Shown here piece by piece: positions 52,480 to 60,575 of a stretch of 64,000 bases of DNA (the first letter of the stretch is position 1; each line of letters opens with the position of its first letter). Made by a program: the position numbers and the translations under genes. The stretch lies in assembly GCF_014636935.1 (NCBI RefSeq), contig NZ_BMES01000002.1:1857148-1921147 (forward strand). Direction: 5' to 3'. The notes under the pieces are model-generated. The model did not search any database, had not been told where the DNA came from, and saw only the letters and a list, made by a program, of their open reading frames with translations. The stretch is from Alsobacter metallidurans (GTDB lineage: Bacteria; Pseudomonadota; Alphaproteobacteria; Rhizobiales; Beijerinckiaceae).

Positions 52480-54906
52480 TCAAGCCCGCAGGCGGGCTCC
52501 CGAGGGATCAAACAGCGGCTCCGGCAGCGGCTTGGCGCGCACGCGTTCGCCGATCACCTCGACCTCGAAACCGTCCCGGGCGTCCGCGAGCGCGACCGGC
52601 ACATAGCCCATCGCGACAGAGACGCCGGACCCATGCGCGTAGCCGCCGGACGTGATCCAGCCGACGACCTGGCCATTGCACCAGATCGGTTCGTCCCCGA
52701 TGGCGTCGGCGTCGCGGGCGTCGAGCTTGAACGTGACGAGCCTGAGCGCGCCGCCGGAGGCCTTCTCGGCCAGCGCCGCGTCCGCGCCGATGAAGTCCGG
52801 CCGGCTCCAGCGAATGAAGCGCCCGAGCCCGGCCTCGACCGGACCGTAGATCGGCCGGTACTCGCGCGCCCAGGTCCCGAAGCTCTTTTCCAGCCGCAGC
52901 GCGTTCAGCGCCCGCAGGCCGAAATGGCCGACGCCGAATGCCTCCCCGGCGCTCCAGAGCGCGTCGAACAGCGCGCGCTGGCAGTCGGGCTCCACCCAGA
53001 TCTCGTAGCCGAGGTCGCCCGTGAACGAGATGCGCCCCACGATGGCCGGCACGGGGCCGACATCCATGGCGGCGATCGACAGGAAGGGAAACGCGGCGGT
53101 GGACAGGTCCTGCCGGACCAGCCGTTGCAGCAGCTCGCGCGCCCGCGGCCCGGCGACGCTGAGGCCCTGCATCCTCTGGCCGAGCGGATCGATCCGCACG
53201 CCCGAGGCCGGCGCGTGCTGGAGGAACCAGCGCATGTGGTGCTGCTCGGCCGGGCCGGAGCCGATCACCAAAAAACGCTCCGGGCCGAGCCGCCCGACCG
53301 TGAAGTCGCCGATCAGCTTGCCGCGCTCGTTCAGCATGGGGGTGAGCGTGATGCGGCCCTGGGCCGGCATGCGGCCGGCCAGCACCCTGCACAGAAACGC
53401 CTCGGCGCCCGGCCCCGTCACCTCGTATTTGGCGTAGCCGGACGTTTCCAGCACGCCGACGCGCTCACGCACCGTGCGGCATTCCTCGCCGATCGGCCCG
53501 AACGCGTTGGAGCGCCGGAATGAGAACACGTCCTTCGGCTCCGTCCCCCTCGGGGCGAACCAGAGCGGGTATTCGAGGCCGTAGCTCTCGCCCATCACGG
53601 CGTTGTCGGCCTTGAGCCGGTCAAAAAGCGGCGTGGTGCGCAGCGGCCGCCCGGCTTCGAGCTCCTCGTTGGGGAAGCGGATGCGGAAACGGCGCGAGTA
53701 GTTTTCCTTCACGCGTGCGTTGGTGGTGGCGAGCGTGGCCCAGTCGCCATAGCGGGCGACGTCCATGGCCCAGACGTCGAAGCCCGGGTCGCCCTGAATC
53801 ATCCAGTTGGCGAGCGCCAGCCCGACGCCGCCGCCCTGGCTGAAGCCCGCCATCACGCCGCACGCGACCCAGTAGTTGCGCAGCCCGCGCACTGGGCCGA
53901 CCAGCGGGTTGCCGTCCGGCGCGAACGTGAACGGGCCGTTGATGATCTTCTTGATGCCGGCCCGGGCGAAGGCCGGGAAATGCTCGAAGCCGACCTCCAG
54001 CGAGGGCGCGATGCGGTCGAGGTCGGGCTCCAGCAGGTCCTGGCCGAAGTCCCACGGCGTCACGGTCTCGGACCACGGCTTGCCGGCGCGCTCATAGGTG
54101 CCCATCAGCATGCCGCCGCGCTCCTGGCGCGTGTAGATCTCGCCCTCGAAGTCCAGCGCCGTGATCACCTCCTTGCCGGTGCTGGCGTTGACCTCCGCCA
54201 CCTCGGGCATGTCCTCGGTGAGCAGGTACATGTGCTCCATGGCGAGCACCGGCAGCTCCAGCCCCGCCATGCGGCCGCACTCGCGCGCCCAGAGGCCGCC
54301 GGCGTTGACGACATGCTGGGCGTGGATGGTCCCCTGCTCGGTGACGACGTCCCACGTTCCGTCCGACCGCTGGACCGTGTCCACCACGCGGTTGCGCAGC
54401 ACGATCTCCGCGCCCTTCAGCTGGGCCGACTTGGCGTAGGCGTGCGTGGTCCCATAGGGATCGAGATGCCCCTCCAGCGGATCGTACATGGCCCCGACGA
54501 AGCGGCTCTCGTCGATCAGCGGCATCAGCCGCTTGGCCTCGGCGGCCGAGATGATCTCGGTATGCATGCCAAGGTAGCGCCCCTTGGCGTGCGCCATCCT
54601 GAGCCAGTCCATGCGCTCGGGCGTGCCCGCCAGCATCACGCCGCCGGTGAGGTGCAGCCCGCAGGAGACGCCGGACAGGGCTTCGATCTCGCGATAGAGC
54701 TCCACCGTGTATTGCTGCAGCTTGGCGACGTTCGGGTCGCCATTCAGCGTGTGGAACCCGCCCGCCGCGTGCCAGGTCGAGCCGGAGGTGAGCTCCGCTC
54801 GCTCGATCAGCACGACGTCCGTCCAGCCCGCCTTGGCGAGGTGGTACAGCACCGAGCACCCGACGACGCCGCCCCCGATGATCACGGCCTGGGCTTGGGT
54901 TTTCAT
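52480..54906 (-). CDS. Dimethylglycine/sarcosine dehydrogenase-type FAD + GcvT protein, copy 2
   Basis: 808 residues, same architecture as 21993-24506: FAD fold AVIIGGGVVGCSVLYHLAKAG, GSTWHAAGGF (covalent-FAD His region), FAO_M, and C-terminal GCV_T (GDLGYEIWVEPDCQRALFDAL, LRALNALRLEKSFGTWAREY). Expected to oxidise an N-methyl glycine and pass the methyl to THF. ATG 54906 is chosen because the FAD fold starts five residues later. It follows the copy-2 MttB gene by 11 bp. The pairing of an MttB homologue with such an enzyme is seen twice in this window. Confidence 0.87.
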   Translation of the reverse strand: MKTQAQAVIIGGGVVGCSVLYHLAKAGWTDVVLIERAELTSGSTWHAAGGFHTLNGDPNVAKLQQYTVELYREIEALSGVSCGLHLTGGVMLAGTPERMDWLRMAHAKGRYLGMHTEIISAAEAKRLMPLIDESRFVGAMYDPLEGHLDPYGTTHAYAKSAQLKGAEIVLRNRVVDTVQRSDGTWDVVTEQGTIHAQHVVNAGGLWARECGRMAGLELPVLAMEHMYLLTEDMPEVAEVNASTGKEVITALDFEGEIYTRQERGGMLMGTYERAGKPWSETVTPWDFGQDLLEPDLDRIAPSLEVGFEHFPAFARAGIKKIINGPFTFAPDGNPLVGPVRGLRNYWVACGVMAGFSQGGGVGLALANWMIQGDPGFDVWAMDVARYGDWATLATTNARVKENYSRRFRIRFPNEELEAGRPLRTTPLFDRLKADNAVMGESYGLEYPLWFAPRGTEPKDVFSFRRSNAFGPIGEECRTVRERVGVLETSGYAKYEVTGPGAEAFLCRVLAGRMPAQGRITLTPMLNERGKLIGDFTVGRLGPERFLVIGSGPAEQHHMRWFLQHAPASGVRIDPLGQRMQGLSVAGPRARELLQRLVRQDLSTAAFPFLSIAAMDVGPVPAIVGRISFTGDLGYEIWVEPDCQRALFDALWSAGEAFGVGHFGLRALNALRLEKSFGTWAREYRPIYGPVEAGLGRFIRWSRPDFIGADAALAEKASGGALRLVTFKLDARDADAIGDEPIWCNGQVVGWITSGGYAHGSGVSVAMGYVPVALADARDGFEVEVIGERVRAKPLPEPLFDPSGARLRA

Positions 54907-54917
54907 CGTCAGGTCTC

Positions 54918-56465
54918 TCAATAATCCGTCGGCGCGCCGCCCTCGGCCTTGCGGCGGGCGACGAAGGCTTCGAGTTCGTCCCGGATGGCCGGGTCCATCG
55001 GCGGCGGCTCGTGGGCGGCGAGGCGCTGCTTGTAGAGGCGGTTGGCCGTGTCGTAGGCGGTGGGCGCGCCGGCCTCCTCCCAGCTCTCGTAGTTGCGCCA
55101 GTCCGAGATCATGGGCGCGAAAAAGGCCGTGCGGTAGCGCGACTGCGTGTGTGCGCAGCCAAAGAAGTGGCCGCCCGGGCCCACCTCGCGCATGGCCGAG
55201 AGGGCCAGCTCCTCGGCGTCCACCTGCACGGGGCGCAGGAAGTTCGCCACCATGTCGAGCAGGTCTGCGTCCAGCACCATCTTCTCAAAGGACGCGTGGA
55301 GGCCGCCTTCCATCCAGCCCGCGCCGTGCATCAGCAGGTTGGCTCCGCCCATGATGGCGCCCCACAGCGAGAACACGCTCTCGTAGGCCGCCTGCGCGTC
55401 AAGGGTGTTGGCCGCGTTGGCGTTGGAGGAGCGGTAGGGCAGCCCGTAGCGGCGCGCCAGCTGGCCGCCAATCAGCGCCGCCTTCATGTATTCGGGCGTG
55501 CCGAAGGCCGGCGCGCCGGTCTTCATGTCGACGTTGGAGGTGAATCCCCCATACACGAAGGGCGAGCCCGGCCGCACCGTCTGGGCGACCACCAGCCCGG
55601 CCAGCGCCTCGGCGTTCTGCTGCGCCAGCGCGCCCGCGAGCGTGACCGGGGCCATCGCGCCCGCCAGCGTGAACGGCGTTAGCACCACCACCTGGTTGCG
55701 CTTGGCCATTTGGATGATGCCCTCCAGCATCGGCCCGTCCAGCCGCAGCGGCGAGGACGAATTGATGATGGTGAACACCGAGGGCTCGCGCTCCAGCGTC
55801 TCGTGATCGATCCCGCGCGCGATGCGGATCATCTCGATGGCGTCTAGGTTGCGCTCGCGCCCCAGCGAGTAGGCGTGGATGGCCTTGTCGGACAGCGTCA
55901 GCATGTCCCACAGCGCGTCGAGGTGGCGCACGGAGGCGTGCACGTCGGCGGGCTCCACCGGGTAGCCGCCCCACAGGTGCACGGCGTCCAGCGTGTGCCC
56001 GAGCCGGATCAGGTTCTGGTAGTCGACGCGGTTGCCCGGCCGGCGGCCGCCGTCGCGGTCGGCCGCGTTGGGGGCGCTGCCCACCGAGCAGAACGCCACG
56101 GCGTTTCCGCCGATCTGCAGCGTCCGCTCCGGGTTGCGGGCATGCAGCGTAAAGGAGCGCGGCGCGAGCCCGATGCGGCTCTCCACCAGTGCGCGCGGCA
56201 GGCGCACGCGCTGCGATGCGGGGTCGACGTCCGCGCCGGCGTCCCGCAGCAGGGCGCGCGCGCCCTCGTGCAGGAAGTCCATGCCGATCTCCTCCAGCAC
56301 GGTCAGCGACGCCTCGTGGATGGCCTCGAGCGCATCCTCCGAGATGGCCGCGACAGGCTTGAAGGGCAGGCGCGGCTGCGCCCGCGCGGGGGCCGGGCCA
56401 GTCGGCTCCCCGTCGCCGCGGCCCCGGCGGCGGCGCCCCCGGTTCTCCATCGCGGCTTCGGACAT
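54918..56465 (-). CDS. Pyrrolysine-free MttB-family methyltransferase, copy 2
   Basis: 515 residues, no internal amber codon, TGA stop. Shares the family landmarks with copy 1: VLEEIGMDFLHEGARALL, TPFTLAGAMAPVTLAGALAQ, AANTLDAQAAYES, HGAGWMEGGLHASFEKM and GPGGHFFGCAHTQ. The ~35-residue Arg/Gly/Pro-rich N-terminus is an addition. AGGAG lies six bases before ATG 56465. It is divergent from the corrinoid-protein gene, so it is the most likely direct partner of that protein; glycine betaine or a relative is the presumed methyl donor. Confidence 0.88.
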   Translation of the reverse strand: MSEAAMENRGRRRRGRGDGEPTGPAPARAQPRLPFKPVAAISEDALEAIHEASLTVLEEIGMDFLHEGARALLRDAGADVDPASQRVRLPRALVESRIGLAPRSFTLHARNPERTLQIGGNAVAFCSVGSAPNAADRDGGRRPGNRVDYQNLIRLGHTLDAVHLWGGYPVEPADVHASVRHLDALWDMLTLSDKAIHAYSLGRERNLDAIEMIRIARGIDHETLEREPSVFTIINSSSPLRLDGPMLEGIIQMAKRNQVVVLTPFTLAGAMAPVTLAGALAQQNAEALAGLVVAQTVRPGSPFVYGGFTSNVDMKTGAPAFGTPEYMKAALIGGQLARRYGLPYRSSNANAANTLDAQAAYESVFSLWGAIMGGANLLMHGAGWMEGGLHASFEKMVLDADLLDMVANFLRPVQVDAEELALSAMREVGPGGHFFGCAHTQSRYRTAFFAPMISDWRNYESWEEAGAPTAYDTANRLYKQRLAAHEPPPMDPAIRDELEAFVARRKAEGGAPTDY

Positions 56466-56752
56466 GGGCGCTCCTGCGATCGGGCCGGCGACGCTGCCGC
56501 GCGCCGTCTTGACGTTGGTTAGTCTTGCGGAACGCAGGCGCGGCGATTGCCTCAGGGGCGACCCATGCTGGCCTTCCGTCGACGCTGTCGCGTGTGGCGC
56601 ACAGCCGCCGGGCCGCGCTGGCCCATGCCGAATCGGCATGCGCGTCGCGCCCGCGCCACCGGGTGTCTCGCGGGCGACAATGCGTTATACGGAACCTCGA
56701 CAAGCTGATGCGAAGGCCCGCGCTTCGGGCCGGAACGCAAGGGTATCCGCTG

Positions 56753-57457
56753 ATGGCCGGCGACGATCTCGACCTTTCCACGCTCTCGGACGACGAACTC
56801 GTCGAGCAGATGCACGACGATCTCTATGACGGCCTGAAGGAGGAGATCGAGGACGGCGTGCGCATCCTCCTGGATCGTGGCTGGACGCCCTATGACGTGC
56901 TCACCAACGCGCTGGTGGAAGGCATGCGCATCGTCGGCAACGACTTTCGCGACGGCATCCTGTTCGTGCCCGAGGTGCTGATGTCCGCCAACGCCATGAA
57001 GGCTGGCATGTTCATCCTGCGGCCGCTGCTGGTGGAAACCGGCGCGCCCAAGATCGGCAAGATGGTGATCGGCACCGTGAAGGGCGACATTCACGACATT
57101 GGCAAGAACCTCGTCTGCATGATGATGGAAGGCGCGGGCTTCGAGGTGATCGACCTCGGCATCAACAACCCGGTCGAAAATTACCTGCAGGCCATCGAGA
57201 CGCACCAGCCCGACATCCTCGGCATGTCGGCGCTGCTCACCACCACGATGCCGTACATGAAGGTCGTCATCGACACGCTCAGCGAAAAGGGCATGCGCAA
57301 CGACTACGTGGTGCTGGTCGGCGGCGCGCCGCTGAACGAAACCTTCGCCAACGCTATCGGGGCCGACGCCTATTGCCGCGACGCCGCCGTGGCGGTGGAA
57401 ACCGCCAAGAGCTTCATGGCCAAGCGCCAAGGCTCGGTGCAGTCGAAGACGGCTTGA
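56753..57457 (+). CDS. Methyltransferase cognate corrinoid protein (MtgC/MttC-like)
   Basis: 234 residues. N-terminal helical cap (B12-binding_2), then a Rossmann B12-binding domain with DIHDIG (112-117, lower cobalt ligand His114), S-A-L (159-161) and GG (190-191): the full DxHxxG-SxL-GG signature. It carries the methyl group between the MttB-type enzyme and the pterin-dependent methyltransferase encoded at 60576. ATG 56753 begins the conserved region; ATG 56708 is an in-frame alternative. The 287-bp divergent region upstream contains the half-site GGCGACA at 56673. Confidence 0.92.
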   Translation: MAGDDLDLSTLSDDELVEQMHDDLYDGLKEEIEDGVRILLDRGWTPYDVLTNALVEGMRIVGNDFRDGILFVPEVLMSANAMKAGMFILRPLLVETGAPKIGKMVIGTVKGDIHDIGKNLVCMMMEGAGFEVIDLGINNPVENYLQAIETHQPDILGMSALLTTTMPYMKVVIDTLSEKGMRNDYVVLVGGAPLNETFANAIGADAYCRDAAVAVETAKSFMAKRQGSVQSKTA

Positions 57458-57484
57458 GGCCTCAAACGTTCAACGGCTCAATGC

Positions 57485-57617
57485 CCCTCATCCTGAGGAG
57501 CGCCCAAGGGGTGCGTCTCGAAGGACGAGGGACTCCAGAAGGCGGCGTCGGCGAGCAAGCTGAATTCCCTCGTCCTTCGAGACGCAGGCCCAGGCGGGCC
57601 TGCTCCTCAGGATGAGG
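57485..57617. repeat. Intergenic palindromic repeat family C, copy 1
   Basis: CCCTCATCCTGAGGAGC left end and GCTCCTCAGGATGAGGG right end, with inner GCGTCTCGAAGGACGAGGG / CCCTCGTCCTTCGAGACGC arms. It separates the corrinoid-protein gene from the DUF1638 gene. Confidence 0.85.
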
Positions 57618-57685
57618 GTGTGGGGTGTCGGCCAGATCCTCAAGAACTTGGCGCCAACAAGGGCTCTCTTGGAATCAAGCAAACC

Positions 57686-58312
57686 ATGACGCCCGCTCCC
57701 CCCAAGACCCTCGTGATTGCCTGCGGGGCGCTCGCCCGCGAGCTGCTGGCCGTGGTGGAGGCCAACCGGCTGACGCATCTCGAAATCACCTGCCTGCCCG
57801 CCATCCTGCACAACCGGCCGGAGAAGATCCCGGCCGAGGTGCGCCGCAAGATCCGGGCGGCGCGCGGGCGCTACGACGAGATCCTGTGCCTCTATGGCGA
57901 TTGCGGCACCGGCGGCCTGCTGGACGCGGTGCTGGCCGAGGAGCGCGTGGCGCGCATCGAAGGCGCGCATTGCTATGAGTTCTTCATGGGCGCGCCGGAC
58001 TTCGCGGCGCTGACCGACGCCGACCCGGCGACGTTTTTCCTCACCGACTATCTCGTGCGCCACTTCGACCGGCTGATCATCAAGGGCCTCGGCCTCGACC
58101 GCTTCCCGCAGTTGCTGCCGACCTATTTCGGCAACTACACGCGCGTGGTGTACCTGGCGCAGATCGAGGACGCGGCGCTGGACGCAAAGGCCAGCGCGGC
58201 GGCGCAGCGGCTGGGGCTGGCGTATGAGAAGCGGGTCACGGGCTTAAGCGGTATCGCGGGGTTTGTGACGCCGAAGAACGCAGACGCCACCCCCCCAAGC
58301 CCCTCATCCTGA
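57686..58312 (+). CDS. DUF1638 protein of a corrinoid methyltransferase cluster
   Basis: 208 residues. Conserved features visible: LVIACGALARELLAV near the start, LHNRPEKIP, CLYGDCGTGGLLDAVL and GAHCYEFFMG, with Cys residues that could bind a metal or corrinoid, and a C-terminal GLDRFPQLLPTYFGNYTRVVYLAQ. DUF1638 has no known activity but occurs beside corrinoid methyltransferases. The frame runs into a family-C repeat: its TGA (58310-58312) and last few residues come from repeat sequence, so the original C-terminus may have been replaced. Confidence 0.85.
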   Translation: MTPAPPKTLVIACGALARELLAVVEANRLTHLEITCLPAILHNRPEKIPAEVRRKIRAARGRYDEILCLYGDCGTGGLLDAVLAEERVARIEGAHCYEFFMGAPDFAALTDADPATFFLTDYLVRHFDRLIIKGLGLDRFPQLLPTYFGNYTRVVYLAQIEDAALDAKASAAAQRLGLAYEKRVTGLSGIAGFVTPKNADATPPSPSS

Positions 58313-58428
58313 GGAGCCCGGCGCAGCCGGGCGTCTCGAAGGGCGAGGGATCCAGGAGGCTGAACGGCCACGCCATCTGGAGCCCCTCGTCCTTCGAGAC
58401 GCGCCTGCGGCGCTCCTCAGGATGAGGG
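58301..58428. repeat. Intergenic palindromic repeat family C, copy 2
   Basis: CCCTCATCCTGAGGAGC left end, CTCCTCAGGATGAGGGG right end, inner GCGTCTCGAAGG / CCTTCGAGACGCG arms. It overlaps the last codons of the DUF1638 gene. Confidence 0.85.
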
Positions 58429-58478
58429 GTGTTGTTAAGACGTTTCAAACCGCCAGCTTCAGAACGAAAGACACCACC

Positions 58479-58775
58479 ATGCCCCAGCTCACCATCCTCT
58501 ACTGGCGCGACATCCCCACGCAGGTGATCGCCAAGCAGGGCCGCACCGCGGCCAAGCGCGAGTTGTCGAAGCGGTTCATCGAGGCTGTCGACATGGCGGC
58601 GATGCGCTCGGGCGCGGCCGCGACGGACGATTACCTGGCCGACTGGCGCAAGGGCGACCCCGTCGAATGCGGGGCCGATCTGGAGGCCGAGGCCGCCGCC
58701 GAGGCGGAGCGGCTGGAAGCGCGCTACGACAAGGCCGCGTTGAAAGCCCTGATCGACAACCAAGGTCGCGCCTAG
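58479..58775 (+). CDS. Small PF13769-type ('virulence factor') protein
   Basis: 98 residues starting MPQLTILYWRDIPTQVIAKQGR, with FIEAVDMAAMRSGAAATDDYLADWRK and a helical acidic tail. It matches my recollection of the small PF13769 family, whose name is misleading here. The N-terminal TILYWRDIPTQV looks like a beta strand with Trp/Arg. Its constant company with corrinoid methyltransferase genes suggests a chaperone or accessory role; unproven. ATG 58479 chosen as family start. Confidence 0.75.
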   Translation: MPQLTILYWRDIPTQVIAKQGRTAAKRELSKRFIEAVDMAAMRSGAAATDDYLADWRKGDPVECGADLEAEAAAEAERLEARYDKAALKALIDNQGRA

Positions 58776-58858
58776 AGCTTTTTTCGGCGCATGGAGCGTC
58801 GGCGCACGGCCGCGGATCGGCTCAACTCGGAACGACCCGAGGGCCGCCGAGTGACCCG

Positions 58859-59383
58859 ATGATCCCCGCCGCATTCGAACCACGAGGCAAGCTGCCGCCA
58901 AAGGGCGACCGCGGCCGCCTGCGCTTCTTCTCCATCCGGCACGCGCGGCTCATGGAGAGCCTCTACGCCGCCTTCGAGCCGATCGTTGTGCGGCTGCACC
59001 CGCTCTGGCGGACGCTGGGCTACGACCGGATCGAGCGCCCGGCCGCCGCCGTGGAGGCCGCCATCAAGGGCGCGCTGTTCGATTGCCGCATGTGCGGCCA
59101 GTGCATTCTGTCCTCCACCGGCATGTCCTGCCCGATGAACTGCCCCAAGAACCTGCGCAACGGCCCCTGCGGCGGCGTGCGGCAGGACGGCAATTGCGAG
59201 GTCTATCCGGACATGCCCTGCGTATGGGTGAAGGCCTGGGAGGGTAGCCGCCTGATGCGCGACGGCGAACGCATCGCCGACGTGCAGCCGCCGATCGACC
59301 ACCGCCGCAAGGGCGAGTCGAGCTGGCTGCGCGTGGCGCGCGAGCGCAACCCCGACGCCGCGCCCGCCGCGCCACGCGCCTGA
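58859..59383 (+). CDS. Stand-alone methylene-THF reductase C-terminal-type Cys-rich protein (MTHFR_C)
   Basis: 174 residues. The middle is Cys-rich: FDCRMCGQCILSSTGMSCPMNCPKNLRNGPCGGVRQDGNCEVYP in pieces, at least eight Cys, fitting the PF12225 domain that in acetogens is linked to MetF and may bind an Fe-S cluster or zinc. It lies 8 bp before metF, so it is probably a subunit that connects MetF to an electron acceptor. This could allow methyl-THF oxidation, the catabolic direction. Confidence 0.85.
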   Translation: MIPAAFEPRGKLPPKGDRGRLRFFSIRHARLMESLYAAFEPIVVRLHPLWRTLGYDRIERPAAAVEAAIKGALFDCRMCGQCILSSTGMSCPMNCPKNLRNGPCGGVRQDGNCEVYPDMPCVWVKAWEGSRLMRDGERIADVQPPIDHRRKGESSWLRVARERNPDAAPAAPRA

Positions 59384-59391
59384 GGCCCGCC

Positions 59392-60447
59392 ATGACCCGC
59401 GACGACAAAGCCTGGCTGGCCCCGCACCCCGACGACATCGGCGCCGAGCCGCACGCCCCGCTGCCGCCGCTCCCGGGGCACTCCTCGCGCGGCCGGCTCG
59501 AGCGCGTACTGCGGCGCGGCGAGTTCGCCGTGACGGCCGAGCTCAATCCGCCGGACTCGGCCGACCCCGAGGAGGTGTACGAGCGCGCCCACATCTTCGA
59601 GGGGTGGGTGGACGGCATCAACGCCACCGACGGCTCCGGGGCGCATTGCCACATGTCGAGCGTGGCGATCTGCTCGCTGCTGACCCGCATCGGCTACTCG
59701 CCGATCATGCAGATCAGCTGCCGCGACTACAACCGCATCGCCATCCAGGGCAACGTGCTGGGCGCGGCCGCGCTGGGCGTCTGCAACGTGCTCTGCCTCA
59801 CGGGCGACGGCGTGCAATGCGGCGACCATCCGGAGGCGAAGCCGGTCTTCGACCTGGACTCGACCTCCCTGCTCGCCACCATCCGGACCATGCGGGACGA
59901 GAAGCGGTTCCTGTCGGGCCGCAAGCTCACCACCTCGCCCGACATGTTCCTGGGCGCGGCCGAGAACCCGTTTGCGCCGCCCTATGATTTCCGGCCCATT
60001 CGCCTGGCCAAGAAGATCGCCGCCGGGGCGCAGTTCTGCCAGACGCAATATTGCTTCGACCTGCCCCTGCTGGAGCGCTTCATGGGGCGCGTGCGCGACG
60101 ACGGGCTCGACCAGGAGTGCTTCATCCTGGTCGGCGTCGGTCCCCTGGCGTCCGCCCGCACGGCCAAGTGGATGCGCGCCAACGTGGCGGGCGTCCACAT
60201 CCCGGACGCCGTGATCGCCCGGCTGGAGGGCGCGCAGAACCAGAAGGCCGAGGGCAAGAAGATCTGCATCGAGATGATCCAGCAGCTGCGCGAGGTGAAG
60301 GGCGTCTCGGGCGTGCACGTGATGGCCTACCGGCAGGAAGAATACGTCTCCGAGATCGTGCACGAATCCGGCGTCCTGCGAGGCCGCACGCCCTGGCGGC
60401 GCGACTTCCAGCCCAGCATGCAGGCGGTGGAGAGCCTCAGCGTCTGA
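59392..60447 (+). CDS. Methylenetetrahydrofolate reductase (MetF-type)
   Basis: 351 residues, FAD-dependent TIM barrel: FAVTAELNPPDSADPEEVYERA (active-site Glu), HIFEGWVDGINATDG, MQISCRDYNRIAIQGNVLGAAALGVCNVLCLTGDG in pieces, and GAQFCQTQYCFDLPLLERFM. Here it likely oxidises methyl-THF, delivered by the corrinoid pathway, to methylene-THF. It is distinct from a biosynthetic metF by its cluster position. Directly follows the MTHFR_C gene. Confidence 0.9.
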   Translation: MTRDDKAWLAPHPDDIGAEPHAPLPPLPGHSSRGRLERVLRRGEFAVTAELNPPDSADPEEVYERAHIFEGWVDGINATDGSGAHCHMSSVAICSLLTRIGYSPIMQISCRDYNRIAIQGNVLGAAALGVCNVLCLTGDGVQCGDHPEAKPVFDLDSTSLLATIRTMRDEKRFLSGRKLTTSPDMFLGAAENPFAPPYDFRPIRLAKKIAAGAQFCQTQYCFDLPLLERFMGRVRDDGLDQECFILVGVGPLASARTAKWMRANVAGVHIPDAVIARLEGAQNQKAEGKKICIEMIQQLREVKGVSGVHVMAYRQEEYVSEIVHESGVLRGRTPWRRDFQPSMQAVESLSV

Positions 60448-60486
60448 CTCTCGCCCTTTAGAGGAGGCGCGGAGTGACATAACAAA

Positions 60487-60505
60487 CGCTATGTTTCTCA
60501 TAGCG
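60487..60505. promoter_or_regulatory. Inverted repeat upstream of the pterin methyltransferase
   Basis: CGCTATG-N5-CATAGCG: perfect 7-bp arms, five-base spacer, about 70 bases before the ATG in the 128-bp gap after metF. Candidate operator for a separate promoter. Confidence 0.5.
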
Positions 60506-60575
60506 AACGCGTCGTGCTAATAACGCGCCCGAATGGCCGGGCCCCGGGCCCTCGAAGCCCCTACGGAGGATCGAC

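Noticed and set aside
52093-53523. 476-residue plus-strand open frame
   Set aside because: Starts in repeat DNA and then runs antisense through the copy-2 dehydrogenase.
56466-56752. Cobalamin riboswitch upstream of the corrinoid-pathway genes
   Set aside because: No recognisable B12-box or conserved riboswitch core in this gap or in those before 57686, 60576 and 61714.
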